DNA of 64,000 nt from Massilia arenae (GTDB taxonomy: Bacteria > Pseudomonadota > Gammaproteobacteria > Burkholderiales > Burkholderiaceae_D). The stretch's first letter is position 1; the number at the start of each line of letters is the position of its first letter. The position numbers were made by a program, and so were the translations under genes. Below are positions 16,473 through 26,308 of the stretch, piece by piece. The stretch lies in assembly GCF_008014745.1 (NCBI RefSeq), contig NZ_VPFD01000012.1, forward strand, positions 62,001 through 126,000, written 5' to 3'. The notes under the pieces are model-generated. The model searched no databases and was not told where the DNA came from. It saw only the letters and a program-made list of their open reading frames with translations.

Positions 16473-19142
16473 TCAGCCAAGTTGGATCTCTGCAAAACCT
16501 TCTCTAACAAGCCTCGACCGTATCGACCAGATCTGCTCGCATTCCTTCACGGAGGGAACAAACTTCGGAATCCTGCATGCTGTCCTGAGTACTCTTACCT
16601 CGCGCGCATCCAGCAGCCCCTGCGCAGTGCCCCAGTCGAGCATCGCCTGCCACTGCCCCGGCCGTATCCCCAGCACCGCAGTCCTTGCGAACACGCCATA
16701 CCCGACCTGCTGCACGCCTGCCCCGCTCGCGTACTTCCTCGACACCGGATCGAAGAGGCCGTCGACGACCTCCTGGCTCAGCGGCGCGGCCGCGTCGCGG
16801 ACTCGTTCCCAACAGGCCTCCTGCTTCGCCCACTCGGTCACGTTGGCCCTCGGACGATGAGGATCGGTTAGCACGCCGAACACGGCACGTGCACACTTCG
16901 CTATCTGGTCACAAAGGGGCTGTGATATGCGCTGGTGCTCCCATATCTCGCCAAGATCCAGCTGTCTCCCCTTGCCGTTCTTCAGGACCGAAAACTGAAG
17001 CACGGCCAGCGTGTACGTGACGATGTTCGCACGGTACGCACCTTCGAACCAGGGCTGAGCCTTGACGATCAGTTCGGTCTGCCTGAACATGATCGCCATC
17101 GCTACCAGATCCCTGAAGTACTGCTCGTCGAAGGCGCTGTCGTTCTCCGTCCAGCGCTTCGCGAGCCAGCCTGCAAAGATGACGAAGTTCTTCTGTGCTC
17201 CCTTGCTGACCTGGTGTGGCAGCCCCTTCCATGTATTCTCGAGCTTGGCGACATCGAGCTTCGTGAGCAGCTGCGATTTCGGATTCCTGAGCAGGAATTC
17301 CTTGCCCGCTTCCCTGCTAAGGTTCTTCTGGTCGTTGACGTACTGCCCGCGAGAGCGTTCGTAGTACCACCGGGTCGGCACGCCACCGGCGAAAGCCGGT
17401 GCCAAGACCTGCTTCGACAGCTGCTCCAGTCGCAGGTGATACTGATGGTTTGCGAAGAAGTCGGACTCGTTGACCTTGTTCTGGCTGTTGGCAAATCGCG
17501 CGATCAGCGGAATCAGCTCCGCGGTACGCGCAGACGGCAGCACCGACAGCTTCATCTGTACCCATACCTTCGACAGGTCGTGGCCCTGGCGGGATGCTGC
17601 AGCAAGCGATGCCGTCGTCTGGCCGCCGTTGACGATCTGCAGATTGACCACCCTGATGATTCTTGACGACTCTTCGTCGAACTCCACAGACTCTGCAGTC
17701 GCGGCAACGCCGTTGTTATAGGCGAAGAACATCGCGGGTCGTTCCGCAATGGTCTGCTGGATGCCCGAGTTGATCTTGCCCTTGGTGCTGAGGAAGGACC
17801 GCACGTTGCCCTCCAGCAGGCGGCTTCCATGGCGCTCGTAGATCGACGCCAGCATGGCGCCGGAGACGGTGCACAGGTAGCCCTCGTACTCGTCGGAGGA
17901 ACCTGCATGCAGCGCCGCGATGCCGTTGCCGCTGCCGTTCCTGAAGTCGACCTCCAGGTCGTCCCTGCCGCTGTCCGAAACCCATGCACGGTGAAAGCGG
18001 GTGACATCCCAGACATGCCGCTCGACCGGTATGCCGGCCAGCACACGGCTGTCGATTGCATAGCCGGCGAAGTCCGCCAGACGATCGGTAACGAGATAGA
18101 GGCGCAACCTCGATATGCCTGTCTGCTGACGGACGATGTCGGCAGCAAGACCGATGCCGGGATCGCCCGACGGGTTGCCGTCCCGGGACAGCTCGCCCGC
18201 GAGCGCTGCCGCGGCGTAGCGTTCCGCCAGGTCGAACAGCCGCCTCGCCTTCTCGGCTGCGATGGGTGGCATGTCCGGAGCGCCGCAGAAATCCGCGATC
18301 AGGAGGGCAAGCGAACCATCGGCATCGTCGAAGGCATACCCGTCGACTTGCATCGCGCCGTATCCCGGCACCGACCGCACGAAGCCGCAGCGTTGGAAAT
18401 CGGAAAACTCTTCTGCATCGACGAGGCGCCGGCCGGTGTCGTCGACAAAGGCCGTGGCTTCGATCTCGCCCTCGTCGGTCGCAGCCTCGCTAATCGAGGC
18501 AATCCAGTCATCCCTGAAGGAATTCAGCGCACGGAACTGGTGCTGGAGCTCGGCATCCTGTCGCTGATCGAACACGCGTTCGATGTCGAAGACTTCGACC
18601 GGTACCGACCGGCCGAGGACCGCGAGTTCGGGCACGTGCAGCGCTCCGGCGCAGAGGTCGGTCAGCACGTGGATGCGGACGTGCTGCATCTCGCTCCATG
18701 CCGCCGCGATCGTCGAAATCAGCGGGAAGGCATCGTGACTCCGGTCGACCCGTTCGCCGAGCGTGCCGCTGGCGGACAGCGCAAGGAAGCGTCCGCAATG
18801 CTCGGCGGCTTCGTGCGCCATCTCTTCAGGCATCGTTCGCGGCTCAGTCTCGCCTGCGTAGACGGTGACGAGAAGGTCCAGGCGATCGAGCTCGTCGGAA
18901 AGCGCAAATCCGCTCAGCCGCACGGGCTGCCCGTCCACCGTGGCCACGAAGCGGCAGGGCTGCGGCGCAAACGTGATGCCGCGCTCCGCCATGTAGCCCG
19001 CGAAGATTTCGACAAACGCAAGTTCGTCGAACTGCGTCGCCCCTGCGCTTGCAATATTTTGGAGGTCGAGCCGCTCGCGCACTTCCACGTGCACGACGGC
19101 GAGGAAATCCTTCAGCAGTAGGCTGGTTTCGGCGTTGTTCAT
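16473..19142 (-). CDS. AIPR family protein, second copy (last gene of the Mza-like operon)
   Basis: 889 residues from ATG 19142, whose A is shared with the TGA of the preceding AIPR gene (TGATG). A frame extending 54 codons further upstream only overlaps that gene and was rejected. AIPR (abortive infection phage resistance) features are NNGVAATAESVEF, VNGGQTTASLAAASRQG, IARFANSQNKVNESDFFANH and RWYYERSRGQYVNDQ. It is about 290 residues longer than its upstream paralogue, with extra sequence in the N-terminal half. AIPR proteins occur in AbiF-like and MutL-Z1-AIPR systems, and their biochemical activity is not settled. It is likely co-translated with the first AIPR gene. Two diverged AIPRs could form a heteromer or serve different targets. 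Confidence 0.85.
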   Translation of the reverse strand: MNNAETSLLLKDFLAVVHVEVRERLDLQNIASAGATQFDELAFVEIFAGYMAERGITFAPQPCRFVATVDGQPVRLSGFALSDELDRLDLLVTVYAGETEPRTMPEEMAHEAAEHCGRFLALSASGTLGERVDRSHDAFPLISTIAAAWSEMQHVRIHVLTDLCAGALHVPELAVLGRSVPVEVFDIERVFDQRQDAELQHQFRALNSFRDDWIASISEAATDEGEIEATAFVDDTGRRLVDAEEFSDFQRCGFVRSVPGYGAMQVDGYAFDDADGSLALLIADFCGAPDMPPIAAEKARRLFDLAERYAAAALAGELSRDGNPSGDPGIGLAADIVRQQTGISRLRLYLVTDRLADFAGYAIDSRVLAGIPVERHVWDVTRFHRAWVSDSGRDDLEVDFRNGSGNGIAALHAGSSDEYEGYLCTVSGAMLASIYERHGSRLLEGNVRSFLSTKGKINSGIQQTIAERPAMFFAYNNGVAATAESVEFDEESSRIIRVVNLQIVNGGQTTASLAAASRQGHDLSKVWVQMKLSVLPSARTAELIPLIARFANSQNKVNESDFFANHQYHLRLEQLSKQVLAPAFAGGVPTRWYYERSRGQYVNDQKNLSREAGKEFLLRNPKSQLLTKLDVAKLENTWKGLPHQVSKGAQKNFVIFAGWLAKRWTENDSAFDEQYFRDLVAMAIMFRQTELIVKAQPWFEGAYRANIVTYTLAVLQFSVLKNGKGRQLDLGEIWEHQRISQPLCDQIAKCARAVFGVLTDPHRPRANVTEWAKQEACWERVRDAAAPLSQEVVDGLFDPVSRKYASGAGVQQVGYGVFARTAVLGIRPGQWQAMLDWGTAQGLLDAREVRVLRTACRIPKFVPSVKECEQIWSIRSRLVREGFAEIQLG

Positions 19143-20944
19143 CAGGCTGCCTTCCGCAGGGTCATCAACTCGGGAATCTTCATGTCGGGTACGGACCAGA
19201 CGTGATCGAGCATGATGTCCCAGCACTCGTTTTTCTTGGCCCATTCGGAAATCATCCGGCCCCTGGCGCTCTCCTGCAGCAGCGCGTTGACCTCGTCGGA
19301 CCACACCCGGATCTGGTTTTCAAGCTGCGGCGAAATGCCCTGCTTTTCCCAGATGGCGTCCAGGCTGATCCTGTCGCCGAGCAGGCGGGAAACCAGCGCC
19401 ACCGTATAGGCGGTGACGTTGGCCTTGAAGGCCGGGAAGCGCGGCTTGATGAGCCGATCCGCAGACTTGAAGATGATGACCTGCGCGATCATGCGCTTGT
19501 ACTGCGTCACGTCCGGAAGCGTGGCGGCTTCCGCACCATCCGGCGTCATAGTCTTCATGAAGGCCGGGAAGGCCTTCTGTCCGCCGAGGCTGACCAAGTC
19601 GGGCCTCTGCATCCACGCGCATAGATACTTGGCGAAATCGGTCTTGGTCAGCTTGCGGGCCGGCGGCATCGAATCCTGGAGGCGACGGCGGTCGGTCGGG
19701 GTCTTCGCTTCGCGGTCAAGCATGACCTTGTAGCTGCCGGCCGCACGTTCGTAGTACCAGCGGCTGGTGCCATCCGGACAGTAGGTCGTCATGGCCAGCT
19801 TTTCCATCTCTACCTGAAACGGCTTGTTCGCGAACAGATCGGACGCCTTCACGGCACTCTGCGAATTGGCGAAGCGGGAAATGTCGGCGATCAGGGCATC
19901 CTCGGTGACCTCGTCGGTCTGGCGAAGCACGATGATCTTGGCGGGAACGCGCACCTTGCTCAAGTCGACGGCAAGCTTCTTGCGCGTGAAGAAGATCGAC
20001 GCCATGGTCTGGCCGCCGTTCACGACCTGCATGCCCTTCAGCCATGCGATGCCGGGGCTGCCGTCCGCCGCCCGCGCCAGGCTGGCTTCGTCCGCAACGA
20101 TGACCACGCCGTTGTTGTAGGCCATGAAGCGCTCTGGCTGATCGCGCAGCGTGTCCCGGATACCCTTGTTGACCTTGTTCGTCTGGCTGAGGAACGACCT
20201 CACGTTCGCTTCGAGAATCCTCGACCCGTACTTCTCGTACAGGAAGCGCAGCGCTTCGCCCGGGATTGCCGTCAGCGCATAGGCATATTCCGCGCCTTCG
20301 TTCGGCACCCAGACGCATGGGAGCGGCCCGCCGCAGTCGTCGGCGAAGTTCACGACCAGTTCGTCGCGCGGCTTGCCACTCTGAAGGTGGTTGAACAGGC
20401 GCTGAATGTCCATCACCTCGAGCTTGATCGTCTTCCCCTGGATTTCGCGGGCCTTGAAAAAGCCGGTCTTCGCCTTCCGATCGGTCAGCACGTAGACCCG
20501 GATCTGTTCCAGACCCGGGTAGGCCGTTTCGATGGTCTGCACCAAGCGGTAGGCGTCGTGCGACTGGTCCATCTTCCGCAGCAGCGCACCCGATACGCAC
20601 TCCTCGAGGAACTTCGCACACTGTCCGGCCGCGCGGGTCGTTTCCGCGTCTGGAATGGACATCACCTCGTTGCAGCCTTCGTAAAGGCTGACATACAGGT
20701 CGAGTTGATCAAGCTCTTCCGAGACGGCAAAGCCGCTGAGCCGCAAGGTGCTGTTTCCGACCCGGGCCATGTAGCGGCAGATCTCGGGTTCGAACGTCAT
20801 GCCGGCGTCGGCCATGTGCCGCGTCACCACTTCGGTAAACACCAGTTCCGGGAACGGCGTCTCCTCTCCCGCTTCAGCGGTACGCGCTGCCAGCTCGTCC
20901 CGCACTTCCTGCTGGGTTTGCTGCAAAAATTCGATCAATTCCAT
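19142..20944 (-). CDS. AIPR family protein, first copy
   Basis: 600 residues starting directly after the stop of the PD-(D/E)XK gene (TGA then ATG with no gap). The AIPR core has the same signatures as the next gene: YNNGVVIVADEASL, VNGGQTMASIFFTRKKL, DISRFANSQSAVKASDLFAN and RWYYERAAGSYKV. The N-terminus (MELIEFLQQTQQEVRDELA) aligns in style with that of the downstream copy, which indicates tandem duplication followed by strong divergence. It is expected to be part of the MutL-Z1-AIPR complex or response. Confidence 0.87.
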   Translation of the reverse strand: MELIEFLQQTQQEVRDELAARTAEAGEETPFPELVFTEVVTRHMADAGMTFEPEICRYMARVGNSTLRLSGFAVSEELDQLDLYVSLYEGCNEVMSIPDAETTRAAGQCAKFLEECVSGALLRKMDQSHDAYRLVQTIETAYPGLEQIRVYVLTDRKAKTGFFKAREIQGKTIKLEVMDIQRLFNHLQSGKPRDELVVNFADDCGGPLPCVWVPNEGAEYAYALTAIPGEALRFLYEKYGSRILEANVRSFLSQTNKVNKGIRDTLRDQPERFMAYNNGVVIVADEASLARAADGSPGIAWLKGMQVVNGGQTMASIFFTRKKLAVDLSKVRVPAKIIVLRQTDEVTEDALIADISRFANSQSAVKASDLFANKPFQVEMEKLAMTTYCPDGTSRWYYERAAGSYKVMLDREAKTPTDRRRLQDSMPPARKLTKTDFAKYLCAWMQRPDLVSLGGQKAFPAFMKTMTPDGAEAATLPDVTQYKRMIAQVIIFKSADRLIKPRFPAFKANVTAYTVALVSRLLGDRISLDAIWEKQGISPQLENQIRVWSDEVNALLQESARGRMISEWAKKNECWDIMLDHVWSVPDMKIPELMTLRKAA

Positions 20945-21952
20945 TCAGACTGCTCCAGTAAGTTCCAGTACATTCCCCAGCGAGAATGCGCGCGCGCCGG
21001 TTGCGTCGAGATCAAGTTCGTAGCGCACGCGCCGTATCGCGGCGGGCACGTTGGCGGCGACAAGACGCGGGAACGTTTCGTCGACGCGGATGAAGCGGGA
21101 CTCGGACACGACCAGGCGTTGCGTGTAGTGTTCGGCGTGCGCGTCGACATAGCCGGCATGCAGCAGCGCGTTCTCGAAGCGCGACGCCGCTGAGGGGTCG
21201 CTCTCCAGCACGAGGCGCAGAGCAAGCACTCTTTCGCCCAGCGTGACGCCTTCGTCCGCGACGGCGAACCGGCAGCCGAAAATGAATAGCGGCTGGCGCG
21301 TCGCGTCGTCCAGCTGCTCCAGCGACAGGATAGTGGCCGGGAAGCCGTCATGGGACAGCGTGCTCTTGACCTCGACGGCGCCACTGCCGATCTCGAAGTC
21401 CTGCAGGCCGTCGAGCGGCCCCTGCCAGCCCTCGACCGCAGCGTGGGCATCCATTCCGGCATCAAGCAGCATGTCGAGGCAGACCAGCTCCCCCGTCAGC
21501 CCAAGCTCGGCCGCCGGATTCAGGGCGCCCCTGCTCCGGCTCATGAACTGCTGCCATGCGCGCACGCGTCCAAGGAAGAGCTGCAGCTGCCGCTGAGGGG
21601 CAGCATTGCGGCTTGCGGCGATCGTGGCCACCACGTCCGTCGCCATCCGCGAGAAAAGCTCGATGCCGCCCTCTTCCTGACGCACCAGCGCCAGCCAGTC
21701 GCCGGGAAGGCCGGACGAGATGCGTTCGACCCGGAACCCGGTGGCTGCGGGCAGCGTCGAAGCGGGCGGCAGCGCGACCGAGTCGAAGCCGATCAGAAGT
21801 GCCTCGCGGTCTTCGGGAAATCTGCGGGCAGCCTGCAGCCGCACGCCTTCCAGCCCCGTGACCGCGATGCTCCTCCAGCCGCCATCCCTGTCCGAACCAC
21901 CGGCGAGCGCGCGCCAAGCAGTGACGAGTTCCTCGTCAAGCAGCGTCAGCAT
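20945..21952 (-). CDS. PD-(D/E)XK motif protein (DUF4420-type)
   Basis: 335 residues from ATG 21952 (MLTLLDEELVTAWRAL), which overlaps the end of the Z1 gene by 17 bases. An upstream extension of 46 codons is only shadow of that gene. The nuclease core is readable: GLTGELVCLDMLL with Glu near 155, GLQDFEIGSG with Asp near 185, and AVEVKSTLSHDG with E194/K196. That is the E...D...ExK arrangement of restriction-fold enzymes. DUF4420-type proteins are constant partners of Z1 and MORC-like ATPases, so it is the probable DNA-cleaving subunit of this operon. Confidence 0.87.
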   Translation of the reverse strand: MLTLLDEELVTAWRALAGGSDRDGGWRSIAVTGLEGVRLQAARRFPEDREALLIGFDSVALPPASTLPAATGFRVERISSGLPGDWLALVRQEEGGIELFSRMATDVVATIAASRNAAPQRQLQLFLGRVRAWQQFMSRSRGALNPAAELGLTGELVCLDMLLDAGMDAHAAVEGWQGPLDGLQDFEIGSGAVEVKSTLSHDGFPATILSLEQLDDATRQPLFIFGCRFAVADEGVTLGERVLALRLVLESDPSAASRFENALLHAGYVDAHAEHYTQRLVVSESRFIRVDETFPRLVAANVPAAIRRVRYELDLDATGARAFSLGNVLELTGAV

Positions 21953-24794
21953 ATTCCTGCTCCCAGAGGACGTTGTTGACCTTGTACTCGACTTTCTTGC
22001 CCGATTTGCTGCCGGGGAAGCTGATGCCGAAGGCGACGAACGGGGTCGATTCGAGCGGCTTGTCACCGGCATCGAATTCTGGCGGCTCAAGCAGGTAGAT
22101 CAGCAGCACGCCTCGCTCGGGATGTGCGGGGACACCAGGCGCACCATAGCCTCGCATCTTGCGCAGCGCGGGGCCGTTCGGCACTGCCGGTTCCGTCCTG
22201 TTCTTTAGCCGTCCGGGCTCCTCCTTCCAGACCTTCCTGGTCTCCGCCAGAGCTGCTTCCCACGCCGCGCGATCGATGTCGACTCCCTCGTCCTTCGGCG
22301 AGAGCAGACGGCCGATCGAGTAACGGTCGGAACTGGAAGACTTGACCGCACGCTCGGCGCGCTGGACCTTGACGCCATCGAGAATGAACGGGTTTTCCTC
22401 GACGCTGCCGCCAACCAGCGCGACTGTCCACTTCGTCAGCTCCTTGTCGCCGACCATGGAGACGATGAATTCACGCAGCAGCTGTCCATTGGCCTTTGGA
22501 GCGCCAGGATGCGTACTGTAGGCCCCGAGGAAGTCAGTGACGTGCTCGTGCGGGACGTCCGTCCAGACGATGCCGTTCCAGCGGTCCCTGCCATTGGGCC
22601 GCTCCTGTTCGGGGATCGGCTTTCCCCGTCCCATTGCAGAAACCAGGTCCAGGAATGCCCCGTAATTGCTGTCGATCCGCTTCTGCTGCCGATGCATTGA
22701 CACGGTTTCGATTACGTGTCCGCTGAAGGACAGGAACAGGCTCTTCGCCGCCCTCATCTTCAATCGCGAAGTCACCATCAGCACGGGATGCGACCTCACC
22801 TTGAGGCCATAGTCGCGCGGCGTCCCCCCGCTCTCGACCATCATGTCGAATTCCTCCCGCAGCTCTTCCGACGCGTCCGCGATGTGTTCGAACCATTCGA
22901 CCAGCTCTGACGTGGTGTACAATCGGCAGAGATCCAGGTAGCCCGGACGATAGCCGAACCATCGGCCCATCTGCATCAGCGTGTCGTACATCTGCGAGGC
23001 ACGCAGGAAGTAGCTGGTGCACAGTCCTTCCAGCGTCAGACCCCGGGCCAACTTGTCGCCGCCGATGGCGATAACCTTCAGCCCGACTGCAGCGTCAGCA
23101 TAGTCCAGCACGTCGCCTGCCGTTCCGTTGATCACCCGGACGCTGATCTCGCTGACGACTTGCGGAAGAACTTCGGCGATGGCTTCCCAGGAAGGAGCCG
23201 GATACGGTCCCGCCTCCGGCAGACACTCTGCCATCTTCGCCGTCGTCGACACGAAGTCCCGGTCCCACAGGTCCTTCAGCCTCGTCAGCACGGGCTCATG
23301 ACCGATCTTGCGCGACAGGCGCTGGTCCATGCCGCGGACCAGGGCTTCAACGCGGGCGTGCACTTCGCGCTGGACGTCGTTGAAACGCGTGACGTGCACA
23401 AGCATCGAACTGTGCTCGCCCTTTTGGCCCCGCAGCTGACGTGCCGCGCAGGCGAGGATAAAGGCATCGACCGCTTCCTGCAGGGATGCCGGCAGACCCG
23501 TCTCGTCCGGATGGGGCGGCACATGTGTTTTCTTGTGACCAAGCGGCATCCACCCGCCCGTGCCGTCGTCGCTGCAGTGGTCCTTCACCTCGCACACCAA
23601 TGGCAGCGCACCTTCGCGCTGCTCGCCGTTGTTGAGTCCGAAGACCCTGGCAGGCCCAATGTAGTTCGATGGCGCACCCAGGCTGTGGATGAACGCTGCC
23701 GGGAATAGATCCGGCCCCTCTTCCTTCGTGTCGTTGCGCTCGTGGATGAAAATGTTTGCGAACGGCGTGGCCGTGTAGCCCACGTACGCCTTCCGGTGGA
23801 ACGAATGCAGAATCCTGCGGATCAGCCCGTTGATGGCCTTCGGCTCGTAATCCTCTTCGGGCTTTCCGTTCTCGTCGTGGAACTGTTCGCCCGTGTCGAC
23901 GGAAGCATGGTCGGCCTCGTCGTCGATGATCAGGAGCGGCAGGTGCGTCACGATCTTGCGCCCGGTTTCCGGATCCGTCGCATCGGCAACGTGGGTCCGG
24001 ATCCACTTCAGCAGGCGGTTGAGCACGGTCTTGTTTTTCTTCACCACGAACAGCCACGGCAGTTTTTCAGGCGACACGCCGAGGTTGCGAATATTGCTCG
24101 CAATGAAGTCGCCCTTTTCAGTGCGATTGGTCGCGTAGTTTGGCCGGATGGATGGGTCTTGGTCGATCTTGCCAACACCCACCAGACGCATTGATTCCGC
24201 GTTCGGGTTGGTCTCGAAGCCGAGAAAGCCTTCATCCAGGCGGATCTGGGTCTGCGTGCGCAAATTGTTGTGCAGTCCCGCGAGAACGATGATGATCCTA
24301 TACTTGGCATCCGCTGCCTTGCAAATCAGCCCCGTGTAACTGCTGGTCTTGCCAGACTGAACGTGCCCCACCACGAGACCGCGGCGATCCCATGGGCCTT
24401 CTCGCAGCGGATCTTCCAGCATACCGAGTATTCGATCGGTTGACTTGTCGAGTGCGTCCACGGCCTTCCATGGAAGCTTTGCCTCCTGCATTTCGCGGTA
24501 GCGCTGCCAGTAGCGCCAGTCCTTCTTCCGCTCGGGCGTCAGCCACGGAACGTGCCCCTCGTCGCTTTTCAGCCACGTGTCCTGGCCGCACCACACGCTG
24601 AATCGGCGAATCAGTTCGTCCGCCACGGCATTGCGGTCGAGCCCCTCCCCCCAGCCGGAATTGATCATCAGCGCCAGGTCGATCTTCTGGCCGATCAGGG
24701 CCGGCGTGATCGCACTCTTGTCGGCTTCGCTGGCGAGCAGTTCCTGCACGATCTTGATGACGCTGGTCTTGTTGGCTTCTGCCTGTGATGTCAT
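21936..24794 (-). CDS. Z1 domain-containing superfamily 2 helicase
   Basis: 952 residues. The N-terminal helicase lobe has Walker A GHVQSGKTSSYTGL (about 143-156) and Walker B LLIIDDEADHASVD (about 287-300), followed by RKAYVGYTATPFANIFI. The Z1 domain lies near residues 590-650, with GGDKLARGLTLEGL, TLMQMGRWFGYR and LCRLYTT. Z1 helicases couple ATP hydrolysis to DNA handling in R-M-like systems with a MutL/MORC ATPase and a restriction-fold nuclease. Its start overlaps the MORC-like gene by 4 bases and its end overlaps the nuclease gene by 17, so stoichiometry is probably kept by translational coupling. Confidence 0.93.
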   Translation of the reverse strand: MTSQAEANKTSVIKIVQELLASEADKSAITPALIGQKIDLALMINSGWGEGLDRNAVADELIRRFSVWCGQDTWLKSDEGHVPWLTPERKKDWRYWQRYREMQEAKLPWKAVDALDKSTDRILGMLEDPLREGPWDRRGLVVGHVQSGKTSSYTGLICKAADAKYRIIIVLAGLHNNLRTQTQIRLDEGFLGFETNPNAESMRLVGVGKIDQDPSIRPNYATNRTEKGDFIASNIRNLGVSPEKLPWLFVVKKNKTVLNRLLKWIRTHVADATDPETGRKIVTHLPLLIIDDEADHASVDTGEQFHDENGKPEEDYEPKAINGLIRRILHSFHRKAYVGYTATPFANIFIHERNDTKEEGPDLFPAAFIHSLGAPSNYIGPARVFGLNNGEQREGALPLVCEVKDHCSDDGTGGWMPLGHKKTHVPPHPDETGLPASLQEAVDAFILACAARQLRGQKGEHSSMLVHVTRFNDVQREVHARVEALVRGMDQRLSRKIGHEPVLTRLKDLWDRDFVSTTAKMAECLPEAGPYPAPSWEAIAEVLPQVVSEISVRVINGTAGDVLDYADAAVGLKVIAIGGDKLARGLTLEGLCTSYFLRASQMYDTLMQMGRWFGYRPGYLDLCRLYTTSELVEWFEHIADASEELREEFDMMVESGGTPRDYGLKVRSHPVLMVTSRLKMRAAKSLFLSFSGHVIETVSMHRQQKRIDSNYGAFLDLVSAMGRGKPIPEQERPNGRDRWNGIVWTDVPHEHVTDFLGAYSTHPGAPKANGQLLREFIVSMVGDKELTKWTVALVGGSVEENPFILDGVKVQRAERAVKSSSSDRYSIGRLLSPKDEGVDIDRAAWEAALAETRKVWKEEPGRLKNRTEPAVPNGPALRKMRGYGAPGVPAHPERGVLLIYLLEPPEFDAGDKPLESTPFVAFGISFPGSKSGKKVEYKVNNVLWEQEYADAA

Positions 24795-26308
24795 TGCTTC
24801 GCTTCCTGTTCGGTAAAGTCGTCCGGCAGCGACGCCACCAGCTCGGGATAGTTCTGAAACGGTTCGGCCAGCAGAAGCTTGCTGCGCGCCACGGCCGGGG
24901 ACATTCCCTTGAACCGCACCATGTTCCGGTACATGACCTTCAGCACATCCATGACGGCTGCGGGAGGCTCGCCGGCGAATCCGGTTCGCGGCGTCTCGCG
25001 CTGCTCGGCGGTGTCGATCCAGATGCGCTGCACCGGCACGGTTTCCTCGATCACTCTCAGCATGGCCAGCACCTGCGGCGCAAGCCCCTTCGCGTCATCG
25101 AGCACGGCGCGCACCGCCGGGTGGGTCTGGTCAATCCGGTAGCGCATCCCGCCGGAAAACTGCTGCGAATGCCATACCTGGCTGACTTCCTCGCCATTTC
25201 GGGTACGGGGGGTCTGGCCGCGCATGGCGAACGCGCGACGTGCCCGCGCACGGGTGTCGTCGGCCAGCTTCGCCAGCCAAGCGCGGATTTCGACTGGCGG
25301 CCTCGCGGTCGACTTGCGGATGTCGATCTTCCAGGCCTCGTCGGCGGAATTCGGGATGTCCAGCCGGATGCGGGCAAGGCGGTGCGCCTCGTCCTTCGTC
25401 CAGCCCCGGCCCTGGCCAAGCCCGAGCCAGCTGCCAGCAACCAGCAGGCGCCGGTTGCGATAGACGTAGAAGCCCTGCTGCGCGGTCCAGCCATCCGGTC
25501 CCTGGGCCGATTCGTATTCCTTCGCGCTCAGCCGGTCCTTGTGCGGCAGCACATGGCACTCGACTTCGACGCCCCGCATGCCAGGCGGCGACGCCGGCGG
25601 CGAATGCCACGGCTTGGCCGGATGTCCGTTCAGAAAAGGATCCCACGGAGCAATCGCCTTGCCGCCGATGCGCAGTCGCAGCAGCGGGCGAGGACCTTCC
25701 AGATAGCGGTGGAACACCATGGCAAGATGCCGTTCGACTTGGTCGATCAGGTTCAGAAAATCCTGCTCCTTGAACCCGTCGGTCACAATGCGGTCCAGAA
25801 CTTCCCAGAGGACCAGCGTGCCCTTCCCGTGCGTGCCGAAGTCCGACACCAGCGCTGCCGCGCTGTCGTCCGGTCCTTCCAGCAGACGCCAGCCGTCGTC
25901 CCGGCTTGCAGCAAGCACGTCGAGATCCCAGCGCAGGCATTGCAGGCCATCCGCTCCTACAGTCGCCACGGTCAGGCGCCGGCACTGCGAGAACGAGGCA
26001 GTCTTCAGGCCAAGGCCGAAGCGGCCCAAGTCGTTTTCGGCGCGCCGGTCGAGCGGATTCTTCTCGCCCAGCCGCATTGCCGAGTCGAGTTCGGCGGCGG
26101 TCATGCCGTGACCGTCGTCCTGGATGCGCACGCTGCTCTGCCGGCCGTTCCAGACGAAGGTCAGGTCGACGCTGGTGGCGTTGGCCGCGATGCTGTTGTC
26201 GATGATGTCGGCCAGTGCCGTCGCGGTGCTGTAGCCGAGTCCGCGGAGGGCTTCGATCATTGCCACTGCGCGCGGAGGAGCGTGGCGAAAACCTGATTTG
26301 TTCATCAT
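24791..26308 (-). CDS. MORC/MutL-like GHKL ATPase
   Basis: 505 residues. It starts at ATG 26308 (a second ATG follows at once), sharing the A of the upstream TAA stop (TAATG). GHKL motifs are the N box ALADIIDNSIAA (31-42), G1 DDGHGMTAAEL (64-74) and G2 GRFGLGLKTASFS (95-107), followed by a transducer-like region. There is no MutL endonuclease motif. Iyer, Abhiman and Aravind (2008) placed such bacterial proteins at the root of eukaryotic MORC ATPases, in operons with Z1, restriction-fold and AIPR genes. ATP-driven dimer closure around DNA is the expected role. This is the MutL component of the Mza-type system. Confidence 0.92.
   Translation of the reverse strand: MMNKSGFRHAPPRAVAMIEALRGLGYSTATALADIIDNSIAANATSVDLTFVWNGRQSSVRIQDDGHGMTAAELDSAMRLGEKNPLDRRAENDLGRFGLGLKTASFSQCRRLTVATVGADGLQCLRWDLDVLAASRDDGWRLLEGPDDSAAALVSDFGTHGKGTLVLWEVLDRIVTDGFKEQDFLNLIDQVERHLAMVFHRYLEGPRPLLRLRIGGKAIAPWDPFLNGHPAKPWHSPPASPPGMRGVEVECHVLPHKDRLSAKEYESAQGPDGWTAQQGFYVYRNRRLLVAGSWLGLGQGRGWTKDEAHRLARIRLDIPNSADEAWKIDIRKSTARPPVEIRAWLAKLADDTRARARRAFAMRGQTPRTRNGEEVSQVWHSQQFSGGMRYRIDQTHPAVRAVLDDAKGLAPQVLAMLRVIEETVPVQRIWIDTAEQRETPRTGFAGEPPAAVMDVLKVMYRNMVRFKGMSPAVARSKLLLAEPFQNYPELVASLPDDFTEQEAKQ

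Noticed and set aside
16275..16871. Plus-strand frame of 198 codons at the end of the second AIPR gene
   Set aside because: It overlaps the AIPR coding sequence in antisense and shows no family features.
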